From contig BNUY01000020.1 in assembly GCA_025997715.1 (NCBI GenBank), positions 1 through 27,739 of the forward strand: a DNA stretch of 27,739 bases, written 5' to 3'. Each line of letters starts with the position of its first letter. Within the stretch, counting starts at the first letter, position 1. The DNA is from Spirochaetia bacterium (GTDB taxonomy: Bacteria > Spirochaetota > Spirochaetia > Treponematales > Breznakiellaceae). Below, in pieces: positions 1 through 7,011 of this stretch. The notes beneath the pieces were generated by a model. The model was given only the letters and a program-made list of their open reading frames with translations, had not been told where the DNA came from and did not search any database. The translations under genes were made by a program, and so were the position numbers.

Positions 1-34
1 GGATGAAGGGGGCTTGTTAAAAGGAAAACGTTTT

Positions 35-2305
35 ATGAAAAAGATGATGTTACTAACCGGCGCATTGGCATTTTTTCTTGCCGCATGCCCAAACGTGAAT
101 GATGGCGGAGGAGAGGAAACACCCTCCGGCGTAACCGACAATGATACGGCTATAGTTTTTAACAATACACAGGGAATGTGTAAAGCTATCGTTTACTCAG
201 ATTACCAAAGACGGCCCGGTGATATACTTGCCGTGGTAGAAGCCGGTTCCGTTTCGCCTTCCATTCCCTGGGTTGCTTCTTCTTCGAGCGCCTTTTATTT
301 TTCCTATGAATTCTTTATAAACGGAGTAGCGGACATACCTATAACTTATACGCCGCAGATTGAACGGAATCAAATAAACGTGCGTATAGACGGCGGTAAA
401 ACTACCAATATAATAATCCCGGCCCTTGACGAAACAATTGATAGTCCGACTCAAGTGCTGACAAATAATATATATATGTATATTCAGAATGCGTCATCTT
501 TTCCGTTTACGTTCTATCGCAATGAAACACGTTCAATAGCGCCGAACGGGGCTGCTTCTTCTCTTGTAAACGCAGGCGAGACGATGTTGTACATACTCAG
601 TATTGATACGGAGTATGTGAGTGCGGGCGATTATTCGGTATACTCAGCCGGTGCGCACAAGAATTTTTCCGGCGCTTTAAGCACCTTTGAAGCGGGGCAT
701 ATTTATAGTTTCACATTCAATGGCAGCGGATTTGTTTTTGAATACGACAAAATAATTTGCGTTCAAAACATGACGTCCTACACGGTAACGTATAACGCCA
801 ATGGCGCAAGCGGCAGTGTTCCCGATCCCCAGACGGTAAGCGGCGGCTCAAATATCACGCTTGCGGGACAAGGCAGCCTGAGCCTTGACGGTAAAGTCTT
901 TAGCGGCTGGAATACCAATGCCGCCGGCACGGGAATTGCTTATGCCGTCGGCGCTTCCATGACGGTAAACAGGAATATAACCCTGTACGCGCAGTGGGCG
1001 GTTATTGTGCAATACACGGTAGGTTACAACGCCAACGGCGGCAATGGGACAGTGCCCGGTTCTCAGACGATAAATGCCGGATCAAGTGTTGCCGTTGCAA
1101 GCGGGAACACCTTGTCTCGGTCCGGCTATGCTTTTAGCGGCTGGAATACTACTGCCAACGGTACGGGGACGGCGTATGCCGTCGGTGCTTCCCTGACGGT
1201 AAGCGCAAACACGACTTTGTACGCACAGTGGGCGATTCAATACACGATAAGCTATGCCGCTAACGGCGGGACCGGAACCGTTCCCGCTTCCCAAATGGCT
1301 AGTGCTGGCTCACCTATTACTGTAGCGGGGCAGGGCAGCTTGAGCCGTGAGGGTAGAGCTTTTGGCGGCTGGAATACCAGTGCTGACGGCACGGGAATCG
1401 CTTGCGCCGCCAGTTCTTCTCTGACGGTGAATGCACATACCATCTTGTACGCGCAGTGGGTAGCTATTCCGGTACCGATTCAAACACTGAGCGATTCATT
1501 AAACTGGATTACCACCAACGCGGTAAATGGCGGCGAGTATATCATTACCGTATGGAGCAACGAGAGCATAGGGCCCAAAACGCTTGCATATAGCGGAAAG
1601 AATGTAACGGTAATACTTAGCGGCGGCACGGTTGAGCGGAATATTTACCTGAATATGACAGGTTCGCTCTTCACCGTAGGAAGCGGGGTTACGCTGACGC
1701 TGGAGAACAACCTTACCTTACAGGGAAGGAGCAATACAGCAGCGTTGGTTTATGTGTCCAGCGGCGGTACATTGATAATGAACAATGGATCGAAGATTAC
1801 GGGAAATACCAATTCGGATACCTATCCCAGTGGCGGCGGGGTTTATGTCAATGGCGGTACGTTCACAATGGCAGGGGGCGAAATATCAGGAAATGCCGTT
1901 TCCAGCTCTAGTAGTATTTATGGGGGCGGCGGAGTGGGCATCAATAGCGGTACGTTCATGATGGCGGGTGGCAAAATCAGCGGAAATACCAGTAATGTCA
2001 TGGGTGGTGGGGTGTCTGTCTGGAGCAGCAGCGCTACGTTCACGATGGCGGGGGGCGAAATATCGGGAAATATTGCCTCCGGCAGCTATTGGGGCGGCGG
2101 GGTGTATGTCGATGGCAGTGCATTATTCATTAAAACAGGTGGTACCATATACGGGTCAGATGCCTCAGCTTTGTTAAAAAACACAGCTAATAACGGTGAT
2201 TACTACGGTCATGCGGTCTGTATTAGTTATGGTGGCAAAAAACGCAATACCACAGCGGGTACTGGCGTTAATTTGGACAGCAGGACAGCAGCTAATTGGG
2301 AGTAG
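35..2305 (+). CDS. Surface lipoprotein with three InlB-type repeats and a Gly-rich beta-helix
   Basis: Probable exported lipoprotein of 756 residues. The N-terminus is basic (MKK), then hydrophobic, then ends in a lipobox LAAC, with Cys18 as the likely lipidated residue. After a low-complexity linker and about 220 unassigned residues come three tandem copies of the InlB B-repeat / Listeria-Bacteroides repeat, starting near residues 249, 326 and 402. Each has a core like YNANGG-GTVP, SGWNT, GTAY and ends in LYAQW. From about residue 600 to 725 there are Gly-rich repeats (GGGVYV, FTMAGGEISGN), as in right-handed parallel beta-helices. I chose ATG 35 over the in-frame TTG at 14 because it has AAAGGA about 9 nt upstream and begins directly with the signal peptide. 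Known families suggest a surface-exposed binding or adhesive protein, but no ligand can be named. The repeats are very similar to one another, so copy number may vary between strains. Confidence 0.88.
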   Translation: MKKMMLLTGALAFFLAACPNVNDGGGEETPSGVTDNDTAIVFNNTQGMCKAIVYSDYQRRPGDILAVVEAGSVSPSIPWVASSSSAFYFSYEFFINGVADIPITYTPQIERNQINVRIDGGKTTNIIIPALDETIDSPTQVLTNNIYMYIQNASSFPFTFYRNETRSIAPNGAASSLVNAGETMLYILSIDTEYVSAGDYSVYSAGAHKNFSGALSTFEAGHIYSFTFNGSGFVFEYDKIICVQNMTSYTVTYNANGASGSVPDPQTVSGGSNITLAGQGSLSLDGKVFSGWNTNAAGTGIAYAVGASMTVNRNITLYAQWAVIVQYTVGYNANGGNGTVPGSQTINAGSSVAVASGNTLSRSGYAFSGWNTTANGTGTAYAVGASLTVSANTTLYAQWAIQYTISYAANGGTGTVPASQMASAGSPITVAGQGSLSREGRAFGGWNTSADGTGIACAASSSLTVNAHTILYAQWVAIPVPIQTLSDSLNWITTNAVNGGEYIITVWSNESIGPKTLAYSGKNVTVILSGGTVERNIYLNMTGSLFTVGSGVTLTLENNLTLQGRSNTAALVYVSSGGTLIMNNGSKITGNTNSDTYPSGGGVYVNGGTFTMAGGEISGNAVSSSSSIYGGGGVGINSGTFMMAGGKISGNTSNVMGGGVSVWSSSATFTMAGGEISGNIASGSYWGGGVYVDGSALFIKTGGTIYGSDASALLKNTANNGDYYGHAVCISYGGKKRNTTAGTGVNLDSRTAANWE

Positions 2306-2311
2306 GGAAAT

Positions 2312-2875
2312 ATGTGTTTTGATAGAATACTTGCGGTTGTTGATACCCTAATGCCTCTTATTGCTGTCATCGCAGCAGGGCTTACTGTGCCTAAATTTTT
2401 GGACTGGTGGGCATATCATAAAGTACGTAGTTGTTATCATTCTTTACTTTCATACTTTGATAAAGTTTGTCGTGACCTCGGCTGTAAGGGGCCATGTGAG
2501 TTAAGGGAAGAACCTTTTGAGGCAGTTTCTGATGTAGAGTCGTTTATTCAAGCTGACAAGGATCGGCATAAACCCATAAAGAATCAGTATTGGGGAGAAA
2601 GTCATCGCTATAATGTCAGGTCTTCGCTCAATTATTCTCGTACAAAAGCAGGTCTTGATAATCGCAATTTTTATCTTTCTCGCTATTTCATGAACAATCA
2701 GTTTGGTGAATTATTGGTAATTTTAACTGTTATCAACAACACGGCTGAAATAAAAGCGTTCAGCAGGGGTGATTGGATATTTCCAAAGGCCTCAAATCTA
2801 AAACGCCGATTGCGTAGGATTAGGGTAAAGTTTTTTGGTTACAAGCATGATGATTATTCGATTATGCTGGTGTAA
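2312..2875 (+). CDS. Unknown protein with an N-terminal membrane segment
   Basis: I do not recognise this 187-residue protein. Residues about 6-30 form one hydrophobic stretch (VDTLMPLIAVIAAGL), consistent with a single N-terminal membrane anchor. The rest is hydrophilic, with aromatic residues and a basic C-terminal third (LKRRLRRIRVKFF). Three Cys lie close together at about residues 53-62 (VCRDLGCKGPC), which could be structural or metal-binding. The start is ATG 7 nt after the lipoprotein stop, with only a weak AGGG in front, so it may be translated by coupling. The DNA is visibly AT-richer than the lipoprotein gene and the genes beyond 3700, which suggests a different origin. Of its reality as a gene I am fairly sure; of its role I have no idea. 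Confidence 0.6.
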   Translation: MCFDRILAVVDTLMPLIAVIAAGLTVPKFLDWWAYHKVRSCYHSLLSYFDKVCRDLGCKGPCELREEPFEAVSDVESFIQADKDRHKPIKNQYWGESHRYNVRSSLNYSRTKAGLDNRNFYLSRYFMNNQFGELLVILTVINNTAEIKAFSRGDWIFPKASNLKRRLRRIRVKFFGYKHDDYSIMLV

Positions 2876-3087
2876 GACTGATAAGGTGGCGACCAATTTG
2901 GGAAGCGCACAGGTGTCAGGTACTGAATTTGAAAGGTGTAGCGGGGAGACGAGAGTAGCTGGCGGCTGAGAGTAGGAGAGGAAAAGCAAAGGCGTATGAT
3001 GTATGCTTAGCACCTTTGCGCTTCCACGAACTAGAAATTTGATAAACTGCGATTTTTTTGCAGGATAAATCTTTTAGAGGTGTAAGC

Positions 3088-3684
3088 ATGAAAATATTAA
3101 TTAGCCGTAATGCTCAGGTTTAAATAGCTCGAAAGTTGTTACTGGATGAACCGGAACTTGTTGAGGAATCTTTTCAGAAGAACCTGCTTTTAAAAGAACC
3201 TATGAATAGTTGTTTTGAGGCAATATCTTGGCTTGATAGAGTTGGTAATCACAACAAAGGGTTTAATAGGGCCTTTCAACTACAGTGTCTACGACCATCT
3301 ACGGATGGCTCAATGCTACATGGAGTATTTAAGATAAATGGAAAATGGTATAAGTCTTCTTTTAGAACTGGCAGATTGTTCTTTCGATTTTGGGGTACAG
3401 ATATAGGATGTCTCGCTAATGTGCCGGAAGAGGACGTAGACGCTTTACTGAGGAGATTTAATGCAACAACATATACACATCTTAAAGCAGAATTTTCTTC
3501 TGTGCTTAGAAACGAGTACCATAACAATGCTTTTTTCACATGGAAAAGTTCAACATTTTATGGCTGTATACAGCATTGGGTAATCAATGGGACAAAGACA
3601 ATGGTTGACTCAGAATTTAGTATCAGAATGTCAAAAGAAGATTTTTTTACGTTCACAAAGCCTTATGTTATTAAACCAGACTAA
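3088..3684 (+). pseudogene. Unknown gene interrupted by an in-frame TAA at codon 12
   Basis: An ATG at 3088 has a well-spaced AGAGG 7 nt upstream and reads MKILISRNAQV, then meets TAA at 3121-3123. The same frame then continues open for 186 codons to 3684 (IARKLLLDEPELVEES and on). So the best ribosome binding site and the long open stretch are in register but separated by one stop. The simplest reading is a nonsense mutation that inactivated the gene. Alternatives are a fresh start at TTG 3136, which has no good binding site, or a sequencing error. The body is rich in aromatic and basic residues and resembles no family I know. It is AT-rich like the gene at 2312. The 210 bp between these two genes shows no other gene. 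Confidence 0.55.
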
Positions 3685-3697
3685 AGCAAAACTATAA

Positions 3698-4306
3698 ATG
3701 AGGTGCCGGGCGCGTGTTGATATTCCCAAGTATGGTATAAAAAGCGGCTTTACCGTTACTCCCCAGGTTCACCCTGCCGGGGACTCTTTGTATTCTACCG
3801 CCCAATGGGGCAGCGGGCGCTTTCCGGTATTTACCCAAGCCTTGAATATTAACCGCCTCAAGGACTTTACCTTACCTGTGAACAAGACCCAATCCGGCAG
3901 CCAGAGCCTGCTTTTTATCTCGATAGACCTGGACTTTTTCTATCTCGACACCTACACCCCGGCGGACATCCCCTCGGTGTTTGACGCCCTCTTTGAGTAT
4001 TCATCCCGCTGGAACGGTGAAGTCATCTGGGCCGTCTGCCTTTCCCGGGCCTGGCTTCCCTCGGACAGCTACGCATGGGAACTGCTGCGGCAAAGCCTCT
4101 TGTGGTTCAGCGGCAAACCCGAATTCGCCCCCCCGGAACTAACCCTGTTTACCAAATACCGCGATGACCAGAGCATGATGTTTCGGGAGTACCATAAGAG
4201 GGGTCTGGAAGCGCCCGTGTTTTTTGGCAAGGAAAATGAAATGCCCGATGACATTAGGGAATTGTTTGTAAAACTGCTTAAATATTCCGGCTGGAAAGAG
4301 CCATGA
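3698..4306 (+). pseudogene. 5'-truncated UPF0489-like gene
   Basis: The reading frame encodes about 202 residues whose centre carries LLFISIDLDFFYLD, the acidic motif typical of UPF0489 (C5orf22-like) proteins, which have an arginase-like fold. Such proteins normally have a further N-terminal part with His and Asp metal-site motifs. That part is missing here, and the first ATG has no ribosome binding site. Base composition changes abruptly from AT-rich to GC-rich at about 3700, so the 5' part was probably replaced when the AT-rich patch arrived. The stop TGA overlaps an ATG (ATGA at 4303) that opens a peptide MSLRNMF, the start of a lost coupled downstream gene. The last 115 bp of this frame recur at 4767. 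The family call is moderately sure; the truncation is inferred from family layout. Confidence 0.5.
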
Positions 4307-4334
4307 GTTTGAGGAACATGTTCCGGGGGCACAA
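4192..4334 (+). repeat. Direct repeat copy 1: UPF0489 3' end plus start of next gene
   Basis: This 143-bp stretch recurs at 4767-4909 with about 11 differences (roughly 92% identity). Most changes in the coding part are at third codon positions, and the ATGA overlap and the following MSLRN start are kept in both copies. The two copies therefore look like diverged paralogous gene ends rather than a recent duplication. A HigA-type gene lies between them. Confidence 0.8.
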
Positions 4335-4340
4335 GAAACA

Positions 4341-4403
4341 TTGGTTCTTGATAGGGTAGAAGTTGGCGATGTGGTCAAGCTTAAAAGCGGAGTGTCAAAC
4401 ATG
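4341..4403 (+). pseudogene. Fragment resembling a DUF2158 (YodC-like) protein
   Basis: In this frame the bases read VEVGDVVKLKSGVSNMT, which closely matches the N-terminal signature of the small DUF2158/YodC family (GDVVRLKSGGPKMT). There is no ribosome binding site. After MT the frame runs into the reverse complement of the HigA-type gene's 3' end and stops. It is best seen as a remnant cut at both ends, marking one edge of the antitoxin cassette. The match is short, so the call is tentative. Confidence 0.35.
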
Positions 4404-4406
4404 ACT

Positions 4407-4724
4407 TCATGCCGGAGCCGCCTCCTTTAGCTTTTGATAGGGGATTATTTCGTTTATCAAGGACTTTTTCCGTTCAAGCGCCAGTTCGAGGTCATAATGA
4501 TCCTGCATATTAAGCCAGAACTGCGCCGAGTTCCCAAAATACCGCGATAAGCGTAAGGCCATATCTACCGATAGTCTGCGTTTGCCGTTTAGTATCCGGC
4601 TTATCGCTATCTGCTGCACCCGTATGTCCTTGGCCAGCTTATACGCCGTTATACCCAGAGGCTCCATAAACTCCTCATATAAGATAATACCGGGGTAAAT
4701 CAAATCCAGTTTATCGTCGTCCAT
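4407..4724 (-). CDS. higA: HigA-type antitoxin, XRE family, without a visible toxin
   Basis: This 105-residue protein has the layout of HigA/VapI addiction-module antitoxins. It opens with a short segment containing HPG-like YPGIILYEEFMEPLGI, followed by a helix-turn-helix at about residues 26-60 (AYKLAKDIRV, ISRILNGKRRLS, ALRLSRYFG). It then has the family's FWLNMQDHYDLELA helix. HigA binds its own promoter and neutralises the HigB mRNA interferase. The ATG has AGGAGGG 6 nt upstream. In typical higBA operons higB precedes higA, which here would lie at about 4740-5000. That place holds only the second copy of the UPF0489 tail, so the toxin has been lost or never came along. It may now act as a solitary repressor or as an anti-addiction gene. 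Confidence 0.82.
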   Translation of the reverse strand: MDDDKLDLIYPGIILYEEFMEPLGITAYKLAKDIRVQQIAISRILNGKRRLSVDMALRLSRYFGNSAQFWLNMQDHYDLELALERKKSLINEIIPYQKLKEAAPA

Positions 4725-4766
4725 AATGCCCTCCTGTGTTACCCTCTGCTCAATGATAATCCATAT

Positions 4767-4909
4767 CCATAAGAGGGGTCTGGAACTGCCCGTGTTTTTT
4801 GGCAGGGAAAATGAAATGCCCGATGATATTAGGGAATTGTTTGTAAAGCTGCTTAAATATTCCGACTGGAAAGAACCATGAGTCTGAGGAACGTGTTCCT
4901 GGGGCAGAA
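4767..4909 (+). repeat. Direct repeat copy 2: UPF0489 3' end plus start of next gene
   Basis: This is the second copy of the 4192-4334 sequence. It encodes the last UPF0489 residues (LPVFFGRENEMPDDIREL) with no gene body before it. An ATGA overlap at 4878 then opens MSLRNVFLGQKAAF. That frame stays open to the stop at about 4985 only because it reads across the 3' end of the protease gene on the other strand. It is a gene remnant; both edges are junctions with cassettes, the HigA-type gene on the left and the protease gene on the right. Confidence 0.75.
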
Positions 4910-4925
4910 AGCCGCCTTCATTCCT

Positions 4926-5360
4926 CTAACCAAACCGGAAAACATGCCGTTTCATGTTGCCGTGGGCGCCGGTTACTTTCTGTAGATAGGGGTTCACCGT
5001 TAAGTCCAGGGACTCCATGGGGAAAACTCCCAGGAGCACTTCAACCGACCGTTGGTCAGGCTGGTCGGGAAAAATCACCGCACAACAGTTGGTTCTGCGG
5101 TCTTTCCAGCACAACTCTACCGGCCCGGTCTCCAGGTGCGGCACCCGCCTACCATCGGCAAGTTCCACGAAACCTTCTGATGCAATCCGCAGCCCCAGTT
5201 TCCGCCGTATCGCTTCATTAATAACTAAGTCTGTTGATCCGGTATCAACGAGGGCCTGCACCGTTGTTTGCCGGACATCGGTCTGTTTTATACGCCCATT
5301 CTCTGCATTGTCCACATCCACCGCATTCATGATGGTAATTTCTGTATACGTTTCACTCAT
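4926..5360 (-). CDS. Retropepsin-like aspartic protease (clan AA), copy 1
   Basis: A small protein of 144 residues with the retropepsin hallmark ALVDTGSTDLVI; the catalytic triplet is D39-T40-G41. This is followed by hydrophobic-acidic strands and a later GVFPMESLDL, as in single-domain clan AA proteases that work as homodimers. The ATG at 5360 has AAGAGGT about 8 nt upstream and a strong promoter at 5381-5409, so the longer in-frame extension to 5450 is unlikely: it would start upstream of the promoter. Two relatives lie at 11025 and 20311. This copy is clearly more distant from them than they are from each other, but shares the order GRIKQTDVRQTTV, DTG, LGL. Substrate is unknown. Confidence 0.8.
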   Translation of the reverse strand: MSETYTEITIMNAVDVDNAENGRIKQTDVRQTTVQALVDTGSTDLVINEAIRRKLGLRIASEGFVELADGRRVPHLETGPVELCWKDRRTNCCAVIFPDQPDQRSVEVLLGVFPMESLDLTVNPYLQKVTGAHGNMKRHVFRFG

Positions 5361-5380
5361 ACCGTTTACCTCTTGGTTAC

Positions 5381-5409
5381 AGTATACAATTAAACTGCCA
5401 TAATAGCAA
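5381..5409 (-). promoter_or_regulatory. Sigma-70-type promoter for the protease gene at 4926
   Basis: On the minus strand there is TTGCTA (5404-5409), a 17-bp spacer, and TATACT (5381-5386). Transcription would start about 14 bases upstream of the AAGAGGT ribosome binding site, giving a short normal leader. Confidence 0.7.
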
Positions 5410-5487
5410 ACCCGCGAAAAACAGCCGCCCACCGCCGAAAATGCGGTCAAGTTTGCCCAAGTTCCGGATGTTTCGGTACGATAATCC

Positions 5488-5516
5488 TGGACAGATCCGG
5501 AAACCCGGTATATACT
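5488..5516 (+). promoter_or_regulatory. Sigma-70-type promoter reading into the tandem-repeat array
   Basis: TGGACA (5488-5493), a 17-bp spacer and TATACT (5511-5516) each differ from the consensus by one base. No other gene lies between it and the CDS at 5995, so the predicted transcript begins near 5523 and passes through the whole repeat array. It is divergent from the protease promoter about 80 bp away. Confidence 0.6.
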
Positions 5517-5522
5517 GTACCC

Positions 5523-5994
5523 AGTTGTAAAAAGTTATTCCGTTCGTTGTTTTTACGGGGCAAACATACTTCCTTCTGCGGGCCTGCGGAAGCGAGCCTT
5601 CCCCTTAATTCCTTCACCTACAGGTCTACGCGGCGCCTACTATGGGCATTGTCCTGCGGATATACATTGGTGAGTCTGATCCGTACCTATGGATGACTCA
5701 TCCGTATCTATGGATGACTCATCCGTATCTATGGATGACTCATCCGTATCTATGGATGACTCATCCGTACCTATGGATGACTCATCCGTACCTATGGATG
5801 ACTCTCCGTATCTATGGATGACCCGTCCGTATCTATGGATGACTCATCCGTACCTATGGATGACCCATCCGTACCTATGGATGACCCATCCGTACCTATG
5901 GATGACCCATCCGTACCTATGGATGATCTATCCGTACCTATGGGAGTCGCGGAGTACTATGGATGATAGCGGGGCAGCCCGCAAAGGAGCACAT
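5523..5994 (+). other. Predicted long 5' leader containing the repeat array
   Basis: These roughly 470 bases lie between the promoter at 5488 and the ATG at 5995. I see no credible gene in them. From 5523 to 5680 there is only a weak stem (GTAAAAA at about 5527 with TTTTTAC near 5555) and no recognised riboswitch. From 5681 to 5944 lies the 21-bp tandem array. The end carries AAAGGAG, 6 nt before the start codon. Confidence 0.5.
5681..5944 (+). repeat. 21-bp tandem repeat, 12 full units plus a partial, each with a palindrome
   Basis: The unit reads CCGTAcCTATGGATGACTCAT. Full units begin at 5681, 5702, 5723, 5744, 5765, 5786, 5806, 5827, 5848, 5869, 5890 and 5911, and a broken unit follows at 5932. 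Unit 6 lacks one base. With the next unit's CC, each unit holds GGATGA-C-TCATCC, a perfect 6-bp inverted repeat. Units 9-11 have GGATG-ACC-CATCC instead. Unit 7 (CGTCC) and unit 12 (TATCC) differ in one arm, but in RNA the pairing survives through U-G or G-U. Only unit 6 loses it. The C/T variant at base 6 and the CTCAT/CCCAT variants show local spreading of variants by slippage or conversion. The 21-bp period equals two DNA turns, so repeated protein binding is also possible. Confidence 0.95.
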
Positions 5995-6678
5995 ATGAAA
6001 AGAAGAAAGGTTAAGATCCCCCAGAAGCAACGGGAGGTCTTTACCCTCTGTGAGCAGCAGCTTGCGTACCTGGCGGTTCACGGACCCGCCATGGGATACC
6101 CGACGGACTTTATCGCCCGGTATCAAGCCGACGTTGACCTTGCACGGGAGACCCTGGGGAGGGTTGAGAACAAGGACCTCAAAAGCCATCTGGACGTCGA
6201 AGCCAACAATGCGGCTATTGCGAAGCTAGGGGGGTTTTTGGTCGAAGGTAATGAGCGGTATCTCCTGGTCCCTCCCTGTACGGAGGAGGACCTGGACAAA
6301 ATGGGGGCGGAGAAGGCAGGGACCGGCAAAACCGAGGAGAATGATCCCCGGGGGATGCTTCGGATAGGGGCGGAAAACACCGCCAAATGCCAGGTGAAGC
6401 TGCGGCTTGACTGGGACCCCACGTCCCAGGCGGATCCTCATAACGAGGAAGCCACCCATGAGATTCACTACCGCCTGGACCGGAAGGGGGCGCTTCCCCC
6501 GGAGGGCGGCTACGAACAGCAGGACCTGGGTCTTATTATCAACGATCGTAACCTGCACATTACCATCAGCGCGCCCCAGGAATATTCCGGCGGCACGATG
6601 TATGTGTCGGGCCGCTTCCTTAATCACCGCGGCCGTCCGGGGCCCCTCTGCCCGATTGCGGCAATTGTTATTACGTAG
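5995..6678 (+). CDS. Unknown protein downstream of the repeat array
   Basis: I do not recognise this 227-residue protein. It starts with a basic stretch (MKRRKVKIPQKQREV) and has an N-terminal helical part to about residue 95. A charged linker follows (EDLDKMGAEKAGTGKTEEN), then a C-terminal part that looks like a beta-sandwich (VKLRLDWDP, LGLIINDRNLHITISAP, GGTMYVSGRF). There is no signal peptide. The ATG at 5995 has AAAGGAG 6 nt before it, which settles the start. The open frame continues upstream through the repeats, but only because the 21-bp unit has no stop codons, and a one-base deletion in unit 6 changes the repeated peptide. The unusual leader suggests regulation after transcription starts. 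Confidence 0.72.
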   Translation: MKRRKVKIPQKQREVFTLCEQQLAYLAVHGPAMGYPTDFIARYQADVDLARETLGRVENKDLKSHLDVEANNAAIAKLGGFLVEGNERYLLVPPCTEEDLDKMGAEKAGTGKTEENDPRGMLRIGAENTAKCQVKLRLDWDPTSQADPHNEEATHEIHYRLDRKGALPPEGGYEQQDLGLIINDRNLHITISAPQEYSGGTMYVSGRFLNHRGRPGPLCPIAAIVIT

Positions 6679-6867
6679 TTTGTTTTTTGGTGGAGGGCCA
6701 AGCCCTATTGGGGGCTGGTCTATTCCCCGAAGTGAGCGCAGAGAGGGTATTCGTTTTCGGAGCCCTGCTCTGCGGCTTCCGCCGGATCAGGAAATTGAAT
6801 AATCACTTGCGAAAGAAAGGTTTCCCACAATCCTGAAAAATGTTCCGCATCCGGCTGCGCATGGGAT

Positions 6868-7011
6868 CATAAACTATACGCCTATGACGCTTTTTATTTA
6901 GAGACCGCAAAAAGATTAAATTTACCATTGGTAACCTTTGATAGTACCATGTTTAGGGTCGGATTCTTTATGGGGCTTACCATGTTAGGAGGAAAATATG
7001 CAAATAATTGA
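6868..7011 (+). pseudogene. C-terminal remnant of a PIN-domain (VapC-like) toxin
   Basis: The frame reads HKLYAYDAFYLETAKRLN followed by LPLVTFDSTM, very close to the C-terminal signature of PIN-domain toxins: an acidic active-site residue in YDA, a helix, then LVT.D. About 18 further residues run to TGA at 7009-7011, overlapping the next gene's start by 14 bases. No start or N-terminal PIN half is seen upstream. The stretch 6679-6867 holds nothing I can support. The toxin is therefore a fragment. In ordinary modules the antitoxin comes first and the toxin second; here the toxin piece lies upstream of the antitoxin gene, so it probably belonged to an earlier, separate module. Confidence 0.6.

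Noticed and set aside
5361..5450. Longer form of protease copy 1 starting at 5450
   Set aside because: It would begin upstream of the promoter at 5381-5409; ATG 5360 has a good ribosome binding site.
5681..5944. CRISPR array
   Set aside because: Units follow each other with no spacers and no cas genes are present.
5689..5994. N-terminal extension of the 5995 gene through the MDDSSVS/PYLWMTH repeats
   Set aside because: No ribosome binding site precedes any ATG in the array, a one-base deletion changes the repeated peptide, and AAAGGAG stands correctly before ATG 5995.
6690..6836. 48-codon frame after the 5995 gene (VEGQALLGAGLFPEV...)
   Set aside because: No ribosome binding site, no recognised family, and it overlaps the PIN remnant's upstream region in another frame; too little support.
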